A stretch of DNA of 64,000 bases from OLB6 sp964493635 (GTDB lineage Bacteria; Bacteroidota; Ignavibacteria; Kapaibacteriales; Kapaibacteriaceae). The stretch is from positions 1 to 64,000 of the forward strand of contig CAZBOW010000005.1 in assembly GCA_964493635.1 (NCBI GenBank). Reading direction: 5' to 3'. The notes beneath the pieces are model-generated. The model was given only the letters and a program-made list of their open reading frames with translations. It was not told the DNA's origin and did no database searches. Positions 1-7,965 of the stretch are shown piece by piece; the stretch's first letter is position 1, and every line of letters starts with the position of its first letter. A program made the position numbers and the translations under genes.

Positions 1-2
1 TG

Positions 3-75
<73 letters not shown>

Positions 76-89
76 ATGTAGCAAGATCA

Positions 90-120
90 CAAATATACAG
101 AACGCGGGGTTGGTGACAAA
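90..120 (-). promoter_or_regulatory. Bacteroidota-type promoter of tRNA-Phe
   Basis: On the minus strand, TTTG (117-120) is followed after 19 nt by TATATTTG (90-97). This matches the Bacteroides primary sigma consensus (-33 TTTG, -7 TAnnTTTG). The expected transcription start falls a few bases before the mature tRNA 5' end at 75. It is the cleanest promoter in the window and supports placing the organism near Bacteroidota. Confidence 0.75.
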
Positions 121-187
121 CGTCATAGTTCGGATGTACAGGATAGAGGTAGGTTGCGCCTACGGCATTATTTACATGGAGTACATT

Positions 188-955
188 ATGCGAAGCTACC
201 TCTCACTTTTTCTTGGCGCAGCGCTCTTGCTGACCACCACAAGCTGCGGCTTGATTGAGTCTTCCACGGAAGGCCCGAACGAGCTTGGTGGAGATGGGAA
301 CATCGACCTCACAGAGGTTGGGAACAAATGGGGCGTCAGTTTTGACATGCAGTCTTTTGGACCCGGATTCAGTGGTGTTGAAGAGGACATCCAACTGGTG
401 CAGAATGACAATGGCGTGATCACTCTTGACGCTACGCTCACGTTCGATACCGTTGCAACAAAGGCGCTCGACACCCTACTGGGAGTTCAGGAGCTTCCGT
501 ATTCGGTGAAGATGGGCATCCTGGATGTGTACCTAGCACGGTATGGCGCAACCATCGATACAACCAACAAGGGTTCGATGAAGCTCAAGGCAACCCTGCG
601 CGGCAAGGTCACGGACAGAGGTATTCAAGAGTTCGTGAGCTCTGGTGGAAACACCTCACGCCCATTCACGATTGTCAAGTACGATGCTGCAATCGGAGAC
701 TCGTACGACTTTACACTTGACGACGGCACGAAGAAAAAACGCACAGTGATGTCGCGCTCTACGACCGACGATTACCCTGTTGCGTTCTGGTTGCTGAAGG
801 TGATCAAGGTGAAAGAAGAAACCGTTGGATCCGACGATCCGCTCCTAGACGAGTTGTGGTACATCACCAACCACAAGTACGGACTCGTAGGTATTGAGGG
901 CACGTTGAAAAACGGCAAGCCACTCAGGATTACCGTTTTCCCGCCTACGTTGTAG
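188..955 (+). CDS. Secreted lipoprotein of unknown function
   Basis: This 255-residue protein has a lipoprotein signal peptide: basic MRSY, a hydrophobic stretch, and a lipobox ending TTSC with Cys20 as the lipidation site. The start at 188 was chosen because it puts the signal peptide at the N terminus and has GGAG 6 nt upstream; in-frame starts further 5' would add a non-signal extension. The mature part is polar and rich in predicted beta strands, with no motif I recognise. It stands alone on the plus strand between tRNA-Phe and the convergent 996-1922 gene. Function is unknown; an outer-membrane or periplasmic location is likely. Confidence 0.75.
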   Translation: MRSYLSLFLGAALLLTTTSCGLIESSTEGPNELGGDGNIDLTEVGNKWGVSFDMQSFGPGFSGVEEDIQLVQNDNGVITLDATLTFDTVATKALDTLLGVQELPYSVKMGILDVYLARYGATIDTTNKGSMKLKATLRGKVTDRGIQEFVSSGGNTSRPFTIVKYDAAIGDSYDFTLDDGTKKKRTVMSRSTTDDYPVAFWLLKVIKVKEETVGSDDPLLDELWYITNHKYGLVGIEGTLKNGKPLRITVFPPTL

Positions 956-964
956 GGGGCTTTG

Positions 965-997
965 AATCTGGGTCTAATCTGGATCTAATCTGGATCT
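965..997. repeat. Three tandem 11-bp repeats
   Basis: Three head-to-tail copies of AATCTGG(G/A)TCT fill the space between two convergent genes. The third copy reaches the stop codon (996-998) of the minus-strand gene. This looks like replication slippage in a short spacer; no terminator hairpin is seen here. Confidence 0.85.
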
Positions 998-1922
998 AGT
1001 TCCAGGGTGTCCAAGCAAAGGCTACCGTGGGCACCACGAACGGACCTTGCACAATCGTAAAGCCGAAATCTGAAGCCACAGCACGGCTCGTAAGCCGCAG
1101 TCCCAGGTAGAGGGCCGTGTTGGCTGGCTTTGTAAGATCGGCGTTCCACAACTCACCCACGAAGTGCAGGTTGCGCATCTCTGGGAAGCGTGTGTCTAAA
1201 CCGATCCCTACGCCGAACGTGCCATTCGGCAACGGGAATGCAGATGGGCCGAAGAAGTTGCCGGCCTTTATGGTGTAGTTGTCTTTACCCGCAACCTTGG
1301 CAAACATCATCAGTGTTGCCTGTGTGCGCTTGCCGGTAAACGTTGCCACACCATATACGTGGCCAAGGAAGTTCACATCATTCAACCAGCCACCGTTGAA
1401 CCCAACCGCATAATACTGTTCGCCCCCTTCCACCAATCCGTGAGGGGCAGTATGCACGGTGAATTTGGCATTGACCAACGAGACCTGTTCACTCCAAGCA
1501 ATGCCGGGTACTAGCGTTCTGCCGGCAGTGATACTCAGCCAATCGCCGACCCCTACTCCAGCATAGGGTAGCACACCCTCGATCAGTGAGATGAATGCAT
1601 CCCCGCCTATTGGTACCGCCGTTGGGAGAATGTACCCACGGTGACGGTGACGGTAGTCGGCTTCACTGGAATAGATGGAGTGGATCTCAGCGGCGTAGAT
1701 CTTTGCCCGTCCCACAACCGATGCAACACGCACATAGGCACCCGTTTCATCCTCGGAAAACTCGACGATCGCCCCACTAAGGATATCGCCGTTCTCTAGT
1801 CGAACAACATAGATCTCATCGTCGATGAAGGTCATGCCCAAGAGCTCTTCATTCGTCATTGCTGTAGCACCAGCATACAGCAGACTTAGGAGCATGATCA
1901 ATGACAGAATTCGGTATATCAT
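996..1922 (-). CDS. Outer-membrane beta-barrel-like protein with N-terminal SH3/LSm-like domain
   Basis: This 308-residue protein has a signal peptide (about residues 1-21, ending AGATA). Residues 30-85 alternate strands around a pattern 'V.L.NGD.L.G.I', then 'V.V....G...I.A.EI..I'. That resembles the small SH3/LSm-like domain found at the N terminus of many Bacteroidota envelope proteins. The rest is Gly- and aromatic-rich with repeated amphipathic strands, as in a small outer-membrane barrel. It follows rlmN by 6 nt and is probably the last gene of the oxidoreductase-rlmN unit. The substrate or partner cannot be told. Confidence 0.65.
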   Translation of the reverse strand: MIYRILSLIMLLSLLYAGATAMTNEELLGMTFIDDEIYVVRLENGDILSGAIVEFSEDETGAYVRVASVVGRAKIYAAEIHSIYSSEADYRHRHRGYILPTAVPIGGDAFISLIEGVLPYAGVGVGDWLSITAGRTLVPGIAWSEQVSLVNAKFTVHTAPHGLVEGGEQYYAVGFNGGWLNDVNFLGHVYGVATFTGKRTQATLMMFAKVAGKDNYTIKAGNFFGPSAFPLPNGTFGVGIGLDTRFPEMRNLHFVGELWNADLTKPANTALYLGLRLTSRAVASDFGFTIVQGPFVVPTVAFAWTPWN

Positions 1923-1928
1923 CGTTCA

Positions 1929-3035
1929 CTATAGTTCACTAAGAGCAAGCTGACCACATGCGGCATCGATATCCAAACCCGATGAGCTGCGAATCAGAAC
2001 GTGAGCCCCCTCCTCGCGCAATCGATCAAGGAACCACTGGAACCGATCTGGAGGTGTTGGTCGCAACGTAGCCGCAAAGCCCGTGGGATGGGTAAAATCA
2101 ATCTCGTGGAATGGAATCACGTTGATCTTCGTTGGAAATCGGCGTGCCATACGCGCCAGTCGAATCACATCCTGCTCCGAATCATTGATGCCATCGAACA
2201 GGATGTACTCGAATGTGATGCTCTTGCGAGTAGATCGATAATACTGCTCGAGGGCATCCATCACTACCGGCAACGGCCACCGTTTCGCAATGGGCATCAG
2301 CTGCTCGCGAACTCCCTGCGTGGTAGCATGAAGACTAAGGGCCAATTTGATGATCTGCCCTTCATCGGCAAGACGTAGAATGCCCGGCACAACTCCGGCC
2401 GTGCTCAGAGTGGTCCGACGGGGTGCCACCATGTTCGTTCGCTGATCATTGAAGATCGCTGTAGCACGCATCACGGCATCGTAGTTGTTCATGGGTTCGC
2501 CCATGCCCATAAATACAATGTTGGTGATTGGTTTTTCGGAGTGCTGTTGCGCTTGCAGGAACTGATCGACGATTTCACCACTAGAGAGGTTGCGCTTAAG
2601 GTTGAGCGTTGCAGTAGCACAAAACTCACATCCCAAGTTGCATCCTACTTGCGTGGAGATGCACAGAGTTCGCCGACGGGGTTGACCGTCTGCTTCGACC
2701 AACTCACTCGGAATCAGCACGGACTCAATTGTAGCGCCATCCCATAGTGAGAACAGGAACTTCTTGGTTCCATCACTACTCTCCTGCACCGTGCTCAACT
2801 CAACACTCTTGGTGCGAAACTCGTTAGCGAGGAGGTCCTGCAGCTCTGCGGGCAGCACATGCATTTCTCGCACGTCGTCGATCCGCTGCACGTACAGAGC
2901 GTCATACACTTGGCGTGCACGATACTTCCTGATGCCATGCTCCTGAAACAGTGCCTCCAGAGCTGCAACAGGCCAACCTTTCAATTCCGGTGGACCAGCT
3001 ACACGGTCGCGATTTGGGATGTTGGGCAGGGACAT
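1929..3035 (-). CDS. rlmN: 23S rRNA (adenine-2503-C2) methyltransferase / tRNA m2A37 methyltransferase RlmN
   Basis: This radical-SAM enzyme methylates C2 of A2503 in 23S rRNA and, in characterised members, A37 of some tRNAs. The 368-residue length is typical. The Fe-S motif CxxxCxxC is C132, C136 and C139 (CNLGCEFC). The two cysteines of the methyl-transfer mechanism are present as C125 (TLCIS context) and C360 (DAACGQL). Its ATG overlaps the end of the upstream oxidoreductase (TGA-T-ATG), indicating translational coupling. Confidence 0.97.
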   Translation of the reverse strand: MSLPNIPNRDRVAGPPELKGWPVAALEALFQEHGIRKYRARQVYDALYVQRIDDVREMHVLPAELQDLLANEFRTKSVELSTVQESSDGTKKFLFSLWDGATIESVLIPSELVEADGQPRRRTLCISTQVGCNLGCEFCATATLNLKRNLSSGEIVDQFLQAQQHSEKPITNIVFMGMGEPMNNYDAVMRATAIFNDQRTNMVAPRRTTLSTAGVVPGILRLADEGQIIKLALSLHATTQGVREQLMPIAKRWPLPVVMDALEQYYRSTRKSITFEYILFDGINDSEQDVIRLARMARRFPTKINVIPFHEIDFTHPTGFAATLRPTPPDRFQWFLDRLREEGAHVLIRSSSGLDIDAACGQLALSEL

Positions 3036-3036
3036 A

Positions 3037-4338
3037 TCACAAACATCGTGAAGTTGCTGATATCAACTCTACCGCTTCAGCAGCTACCGTGCTTCCCAAG
3101 GCAACACCCATACCGTTACAGGCGAATACTCGGTATACGTTTGGCAGGACGCTACCAACAAAGGGTTGTTTGTCGGGGCGGAAACCCATGATGCCCGACC
3201 ATCGGTAGTCTATAGTGAATTCCCGTCCGGGGAGGATTGTTGTTCGAAGCAGATCTTCCAGGTACTGTTGGATGATGGTGGTGGTTCCAAAGTCCGTTGT
3301 TTCCTCCTCGGCAAAGGCCAGGTTTCTGCCGCCTCCCAGCAGGACACGATCACCGACGCTGCGGAAATAGACATAGCCCTCGTTCATGTGAAACGAACCC
3401 CGCAAGGGCAAGCCCCTTACCGGCGACGTCACCACAATCTGTCCCCTTCCGGGAATAATGTCCGTGGATGGGCCCAGAGGAAAGGCGTTGGTAGCAATCA
3501 GCACATGTTGTGCCTGAATGCATCCGTTACTGGTACTGACCTCGACGCTAGCGCCAGTGGACTCAACATCCCTACCCTCTGCGATTTTGAACGCGATGCC
3601 AAGATCTTGCGCAATCTGCCAAAGCCGTTGGGTTAGAAGCCCACTGTGGATCGTGCCCTCAAAGCACGTGCGAACCAGGGCTTGCACGTTGGCAAACCCT
3701 AGGGGTTCACGGAGGTGATCGGCTCGTTCAAACATGGGGTGCTCGAACACGGGAAAGAGAAGGTGGTTGACTTCGTCCAGTCGATCCAGCGCAGGATGGT
3801 ATTCGGTGTAGATCTCATGCCCTCCGTGTTCCTCGTAGCCGATGGCATCGTCGCCGCAGCGAGATCGAAGTTTCTGCAGTCCATCCCAGCGGCGCTTGAC
3901 AAGATCTCGAGCACGCTCGGCTCCCATCAGGTCGATGTCGTGAGCGATTTCGCTCAGCGACCCAATGCAGGCAAACCCCGCATTCCGCATTGTTGCCCCT
4001 CGCGGAGGTACCGATCGCTCTACCACCAACACGGAGTGGCTTGGGTGTTGCTCCTTGTACTCGATGGCAGCAGATACCCCAATGATCCCGCCTCCGATAA
4101 CTACGAGATCGTACGTGGTGCCGGGAGTGATGCCGGGANNNNNNNNNNNNNNNNNNNNNNNNNNNNNNNNNNNNNNNNNNNNNNNNNNNNNNNNNNNNNN
4201 NNNNNNNNNNNNNNNNNNNNNNNNNNNNNNNNNNNNNNTGCCGGGAGTGATGCCGGGAAAAGGTTTTCCCGGCATCACTCCCGGCATCGGTCCAATCTCC
4301 TGCCAAAATGTCACCTCAGAGTTAACATTATTTACCAT
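3037..4338 (-). CDS. FAD-dependent oxidoreductase (DAO family), interrupted by an assembly gap
   Basis: This is a D-amino-acid-oxidase-fold flavoprotein. A Rossmann FAD motif (DLVVIGGGIIG) is followed by an ERSVPPRGAT segment, the NAGFA region and a C-terminal FAD contact near GIMGFRPDKQPFVG. It is close to ThiO/PuuB-like amine oxidases; the substrate is not predictable. The 100 N at 4139-4238 are flanked by identical 20-bp ends. Removing 120 bp (40 codons) leaves a continuous reading frame of about 393 residues. The N terminus is odd: some 35 residues precede the FAD motif, with repeated MPG and TPG steps encoded by a palindrome. The start ATG has GGGAGG 9 nt upstream. Transcription diverges from the sigma-factor gene. 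Confidence 0.82.
   Translation of the reverse strand: MVNNVNSEVTFWQEIGPMPGVMPGKPFPGITPGXXXXXXXXXXXXXXXXXXXXXXXXXXXXXXXXXXPGITPGTTYDLVVIGGGIIGVSAAIEYKEQHPSHSVLVVERSVPPRGATMRNAGFACIGSLSEIAHDIDLMGAERARDLVKRRWDGLQKLRSRCGDDAIGYEEHGGHEIYTEYHPALDRLDEVNHLLFPVFEHPMFERADHLREPLGFANVQALVRTCFEGTIHSGLLTQRLWQIAQDLGIAFKIAEGRDVESTGASVEVSTSNGCIQAQHVLIATNAFPLGPSTDIIPGRGQIVVTSPVRGLPLRGSFHMNEGYVYFRSVGDRVLLGGGRNLAFAEEETTDFGTTTIIQQYLEDLLRTTILPGREFTIDYRWSGIMGFRPDKQPFVGSVLPNVYRVFACNGMGVALGSTVAAEAVELISATSRCL
4119..4258. other. Scaffold gap (100 N) with duplicated 20-bp flanks
   Basis: N run 4139-4238. The 20 bases before it (4119-4138) recur exactly after it (4239-4258). This is what a scaffolder leaves when overlapping contig ends are not merged, so the real sequence probably has one copy and no missing bases. 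Confidence 0.85.
4239..4286. repeat. 48-bp near-perfect palindrome inside a coding region
   Basis: Two 23-bp arms, TGCCGGGAGTGATGCCGGGA plus AAA and its exact reverse complement, are separated by only GG. Each arm contains TGCCGGGA twice. The element is read in frame within the N terminus of the oxidoreductase (MPGVMPGKPFPGITPG). No second copy was seen in the window. The contig break at this exact point fits either a multicopy element or an assembly-breaking hairpin. Confidence 0.85.
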
Positions 4339-4420
4339 CTTACATCATCCTCCCTGCTGTACGTGTAACTCGAAGGCCGGGCATGGGTTCTTCCACCCGT
4401 ACGCAATTGTTGTTGTGCGA

Positions 4421-4966
4421 ATGACCTACGAATTACTCTCAGATGAAGCTGTCTTCGCACTTGTGCGAGACGAGAATGATCAAGAGGCCTTCGCGGTTCT
4501 GTACCGGCGGTACAATAAGCGGATATACGCTTACTGTGTACGTGCCTTAGGGAACCCTGAAGACGCACGTGACGTATTTCAGTCCGTGGTCCTCACGATT
4601 TACGACAAGCGACACACATTCTCCGACGGCTCTTTTGCAGCGTGGCTGTTTACCATCACGCGCAATATGTGCCTGAAGACACTCCGAAATCGAAAACAAA
4701 CCTCGGAATTCGTTGAAGAACTCCACGAAACCGAGGACTACGGTTCTAACAATCCGGACTTCTTGCTACGTGCGGAACTTCGCAAGGCGATCAACGATTT
4801 GCCAGCAGAGTTTCGCGAAGCACTGGAACTTCGATACTTCGACGATCTGACGTACGAAGACATTGCCGAAGCTCTCAGTATCTCGGTTTCTCTGGCAAAG
4901 GTCCGTGTGTTTCGAGCAAAGAAAATTCTAGCTAAGACCCTGTCTCCGATTTTGGATGAGTTATAA
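4421..4966 (+). CDS. ECF-family RNA polymerase sigma factor
   Basis: This 181-residue protein has the two-domain ECF layout. Region 2 (about residues 20-85) includes FAVLYRRYNKRIYAYC and the DARDVFQSV and FAAWLFTITRN blocks. Region 4 (about 125-175) has LPAEFREALELRYFDDLTYEDIAEAL-type helix-turn-helix features. The start at 4421 gives a normal ECF N terminus; the longer open frame upstream runs through the gap and the divergent gene. The stop overlaps the next ATG (TAATG), so the sigma factor and its membrane partner are translationally coupled, the usual sigma/anti-sigma arrangement. Confidence 0.92.
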   Translation: MTYELLSDEAVFALVRDENDQEAFAVLYRRYNKRIYAYCVRALGNPEDARDVFQSVVLTIYDKRHTFSDGSFAAWLFTITRNMCLKTLRNRKQTSEFVEELHETEDYGSNNPDFLLRAELRKAINDLPAEFREALELRYFDDLTYEDIAEALSISVSLAKVRVFRAKKILAKTLSPILDEL

Positions 4967-5907
4967 TGACGAATGATGAATTATTGGCGGGCTTTCTTGA
5001 TCGGTCGCTGAACGAGGATCAACTCCTCGAGTTTCAGGAGCGCCGAGAGTCGGATCCTGAGTTTGCGCAGCATGTGCTTGCCATGCTTCGGATTGAGCAA
5101 GCACTACCGATCGCAGCCCCTTCAGTTTCAGCACCCGTTGCACTGTTTCAGTCCGTTGAAGCCACGGTGATGAGCCACATTGCCCAGCATGCTACCCACG
5201 TGGGTATTGCTGCCTCTGTAGGGGGCTTTGGCGGTGCCATCAAATCCACACTCTCTACCGTTGCCACCAGCGTGTGGACATATGCTACGGCGGCAGGCTT
5301 AGCCGCTATTGGTGCTGGCGTGGCCTATTTCTCGGACCCTGCTACATCGCTACCATCGTCACCGGGATCGCGTGTGGTGGCAGTTGCCGACGCACCGCGT
5401 GCACGGCCCGTGGAGTTGCGACTGGTTGCCCCACACGAAGAGTCTCCATCACGCGGCTCACGCGCTGGCGTTGAGCGCCGCGACCGTGACGGCGTACAAT
5501 GGACCACAGCAGCAGATGTACCGAAGTTTTCAAACCGTACGCACCGCCTGGATGTTCAGGCACCAAGTGCTGATCCGGCTCTTGAAAGCCTGCTCGGCGA
5601 TCTCGACCGAAGCCGAAACGAATCCGACTTGGTTCGAAGTGCACAAATTGGCTTGGCAATCGGCCGGACCTATCGTGAGCGTGGCCAGCATATGTTGGCC
5701 GAGCGCTACCTCGGAAAGTCACTCGTAGATGCCCGTCAATCACGTGTTGTTGAATACGAGGTTGAGGTTCTTACGGAGTTGGCACTGAATGCCAACGCGA
5801 CGGGTCGGCGTACCGACGCTCAGGGTTACGCCCAGAAGGCACAGTCCGTAGCCGAGCGAGCAGGTATCACGTATCAACCACTGGAATTCACAGACTCGCC
5901 GGACTAG
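4966..5907 (+). CDS. Probable membrane-anchored anti-sigma factor with TPR-like C-terminal region
   Basis: This 313-residue protein is encoded directly after the ECF sigma factor with overlapping stop and start codons. Residues 1-45 form an acidic helical segment (FLDRSLNEDQLLEFQERRE) like the cytosolic sigma-binding end of anti-sigma factors, but it lacks the zinc HxxxCxxC signature. One hydrophobic segment lies at about residues 98-125. Residues 200-300 are helical and TPR-like, with GLAIGRTYRERGQHMLAERYLGKSL and similar steps. By topology the C terminus would be periplasmic and could sense an envelope signal. The anti-sigma role is inferred from context and layout, not from a recognised domain. 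Confidence 0.65.
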   Translation: MTNDELLAGFLDRSLNEDQLLEFQERRESDPEFAQHVLAMLRIEQALPIAAPSVSAPVALFQSVEATVMSHIAQHATHVGIAASVGGFGGAIKSTLSTVATSVWTYATAAGLAAIGAGVAYFSDPATSLPSSPGSRVVAVADAPRARPVELRLVAPHEESPSRGSRAGVERRDRDGVQWTTAADVPKFSNRTHRLDVQAPSADPALESLLGDLDRSRNESDLVRSAQIGLAIGRTYRERGQHMLAERYLGKSLVDARQSRVVEYEVEVLTELALNANATGRRTDAQGYAQKAQSVAERAGITYQPLEFTDSPD

Positions 5908-5935
5908 ATCAGCTTCTGTCTTCGCGAAGTCTATT

Positions 5936-5977
5936 GAGCGGCGATCGTAACAGCTTCACGGTCGCCGCTCATTTTTT
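5936..5977 (+). terminator. Rho-independent terminator of the sigma operon
   Basis: A perfect 9-bp stem GAGCGGCGA (5936-5944) / TCGCCGCTC (5962-5970) is followed by ATTTTTT. The right arm and T-run also encode the last residues of the convergent gene ending at 5956. There is no T-run on the minus side, so it is directional for the plus-strand operon. Confidence 0.85.
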
Positions 5978-7956
5978 ATGTACAGCTCGATGTTCCCGAA
6001 GATCGATCTCTCTGGTTCATGCAAGCCAGACCGGATCCATTCGCGCTGCCGTCCACGTATCTGAGGGACAATATCGTAATCACGCGGAGTCCCAAGCAGT
6101 TCTCGATCCGGCGTACGCAGGTCATCCGGTCCCAACCATCGAACAGCTACGGTGCGGTCGATCGTTATACCGCTCGGAATCAGTGAATTTGTTTGCCGAC
6201 CAGTTTCACCGAGTACAATACGTGTGGGGTCGCTATGCTGCTGGTTTCCATCACGATCTACTGCATGCAGCGTAATGGCAATTGGCGAGCCCGATGTGAC
6301 CACTCGAGGATCGAGATCAGTACTCATGTCCCAGAAGAGCTGTTTTGGAAGTTGTCCCTCGCCTCGTTGGTTGTAGAGTGTATCATTTCCTGAGGTCGCA
6401 GTAAGGATCCACGTGCGGATGCCACGCTCGGACACCACATCCGGCGTAATGCGGAGCTTCGGTATCTGGACTTCGATGATTGTATCGGTGATCGCCATTG
6501 GCCGAAGCAGGCGACGTGTTGGATCGACAAACACAACCCATGGTTTCTCGGACGGTTTTCCTCGCAGCGTAGTAACCGGTACTCGCTGCGGATCAACACC
6601 GAACACCCGCGTCAGGTAACTCCTAATCGAAGTTGTACGCTGTGCATTGAGAATAGCACCATCAGCGGTACCATCGTCGTACGACACGATCTGCATGGTT
6701 GTGCTAGGGAGTGCACGCATGCGTGATCCCAGTACATTCAGAATGTGGTATTGCCAGTGAACAACCGTGTCTTGAAAGATCCGCTCCTCGCGCCATTCAT
6801 TGGCTTCGCTTGCGGTGAGTTGAACATAGCGATCGGGCAGCGACTGCTCCGTGGGTTGGAATGCAACCAGGGGCAGTACCGGCAACCGGCGTGTTCGGCG
6901 AACAGCATGCACGCGCACCGTTGTGCCACCAATGATGGCTCCATCACCCTCCTCAAAGGCTGCTCTCAGTGCTACCTTGAGAACGGCAGGGGGCTTGGGA
7001 ATCAGGCGCTGGTAGCGGTAGCGAATCAGCACGTTCACCAGCTCCTCGCTCGGAAACTCCTGCGCCACTTCGCCGACATACACAACGGTGTCGGTCTCAA
7101 CCAGATCGCTGAGTATGGTCACGGTGTCGCGAACAACGATGGTGTCCCGTCGGATACCATCGTCGAATCCGGTACCGTCAGCAAAACGATAGCGAATTCC
7201 CACACCTACCATCGCCGTAAATGTTCGCATCCCCGATGCCGATTCCCATGGTGTCAGTGGAATCAGCGCCGATACCCGTGGAGTGAGAAACAACGTACGT
7301 CCTCTCCGCAGGGGTATCAGTCCCTCGGCAGCAAACTGGAGCGTAGGCACCAGAACAGACAAACGTGGTATTGGACCTGTTCCGACTTCGATTTCCGTGG
7401 AGCCATCCACAAACTGCTGCCCTACCGGATCGGAGAACCGCATTCGCTGTTCATAGTAGGATGCCGATGACAGGTGCAATGGAATGCCGCCCTCGACGGC
7501 CAGCCAGGATTCCACTTGGTAGCGCAGGAATGGTTCTACGAAGACCGTTGCAAATCGTACCAGGAGGTTGTGTTCAATCGTGGCGTCATAGGTGCCTCCA
7601 TCCTCGGTGGCAAGAGGTACCTGCTCTGGGGCAACGTACCGAAATCGATTCCACGACACACCGACTCGACCTCCAAGTCGGAGCCGCCGGTTTCCAGGTG
7701 TGAGTTCCGCATCGGCCCCAATCACGAACCATGGCTGCCACGTTGACGCTGCCCCCGAGAACAGCAGCCCCTTTGGAGTGGGTACGCCACCCAACGCAGT
7801 AATGGCTGTGACGGGAGTTGTAAGAACACCCCCTCCGGTGAGATGTAACGCGATTCTCTCCTGAGCAACGCCTACCGTAGCCCACAACGTTGTAATCAGA
7901 CTGAGAATGAGCCCTCTACTAAATCGCGATGGTATCGTACGTTGCACTAAAAACAT
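5956..7956 (-). CDS. Outer-membrane protein with OmpA-like domain
   Basis: This 666-residue exported protein has its signal peptide cleaved after VGVA, leaving Gln at +1. The ATG at 7956 is preferred over an adjacent GTG at 7959. About residues 25-260 form a beta-barrel-like region ending in a strand followed by IRYRFADG. A region around residues 400-470 has the OmpA C-terminal pattern (SYDDGTADGAILNAQRTTSI, then SYLTRVFGVDPQRV), normally a peptidoglycan-binding fold. Unusually, about 190 further residues follow it in an Ig-like strand-rich segment. It is the distal gene of the long minus-strand run and starts 9 nt after the preceding T9SS protein. Confidence 0.7.
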   Translation of the reverse strand: MFLVQRTIPSRFSRGLILSLITTLWATVGVAQERIALHLTGGGVLTTPVTAITALGGVPTPKGLLFSGAASTWQPWFVIGADAELTPGNRRLRLGGRVGVSWNRFRYVAPEQVPLATEDGGTYDATIEHNLLVRFATVFVEPFLRYQVESWLAVEGGIPLHLSSASYYEQRMRFSDPVGQQFVDGSTEIEVGTGPIPRLSVLVPTLQFAAEGLIPLRRGRTLFLTPRVSALIPLTPWESASGMRTFTAMVGVGIRYRFADGTGFDDGIRRDTIVVRDTVTILSDLVETDTVVYVGEVAQEFPSEELVNVLIRYRYQRLIPKPPAVLKVALRAAFEEGDGAIIGGTTVRVHAVRRTRRLPVLPLVAFQPTEQSLPDRYVQLTASEANEWREERIFQDTVVHWQYHILNVLGSRMRALPSTTMQIVSYDDGTADGAILNAQRTTSIRSYLTRVFGVDPQRVPVTTLRGKPSEKPWVVFVDPTRRLLRPMAITDTIIEVQIPKLRITPDVVSERGIRTWILTATSGNDTLYNQRGEGQLPKQLFWDMSTDLDPRVVTSGSPIAITLHAVDRDGNQQHSDPTRIVLGETGRQTNSLIPSGITIDRTVAVRWLGPDDLRTPDRELLGTPRDYDIVPQIRGRQREWIRSGLHEPERSIFGNIELYIKNERRP

Positions 7957-7965
7957 CACGGGTGG

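Noticed and set aside
4239..4286. Rho-independent terminator of the sigma gene or oxidoreductase
   Set aside because: The palindrome lies inside the oxidoreductase coding region and has no T-run in the correct position relative to a gene end.
3965..4966. Sigma factor with a 152-residue N-terminal extension
   Set aside because: The extension runs through the N gap and antisense to the oxidoreductase. The start at 4421 gives a standard ECF protein.
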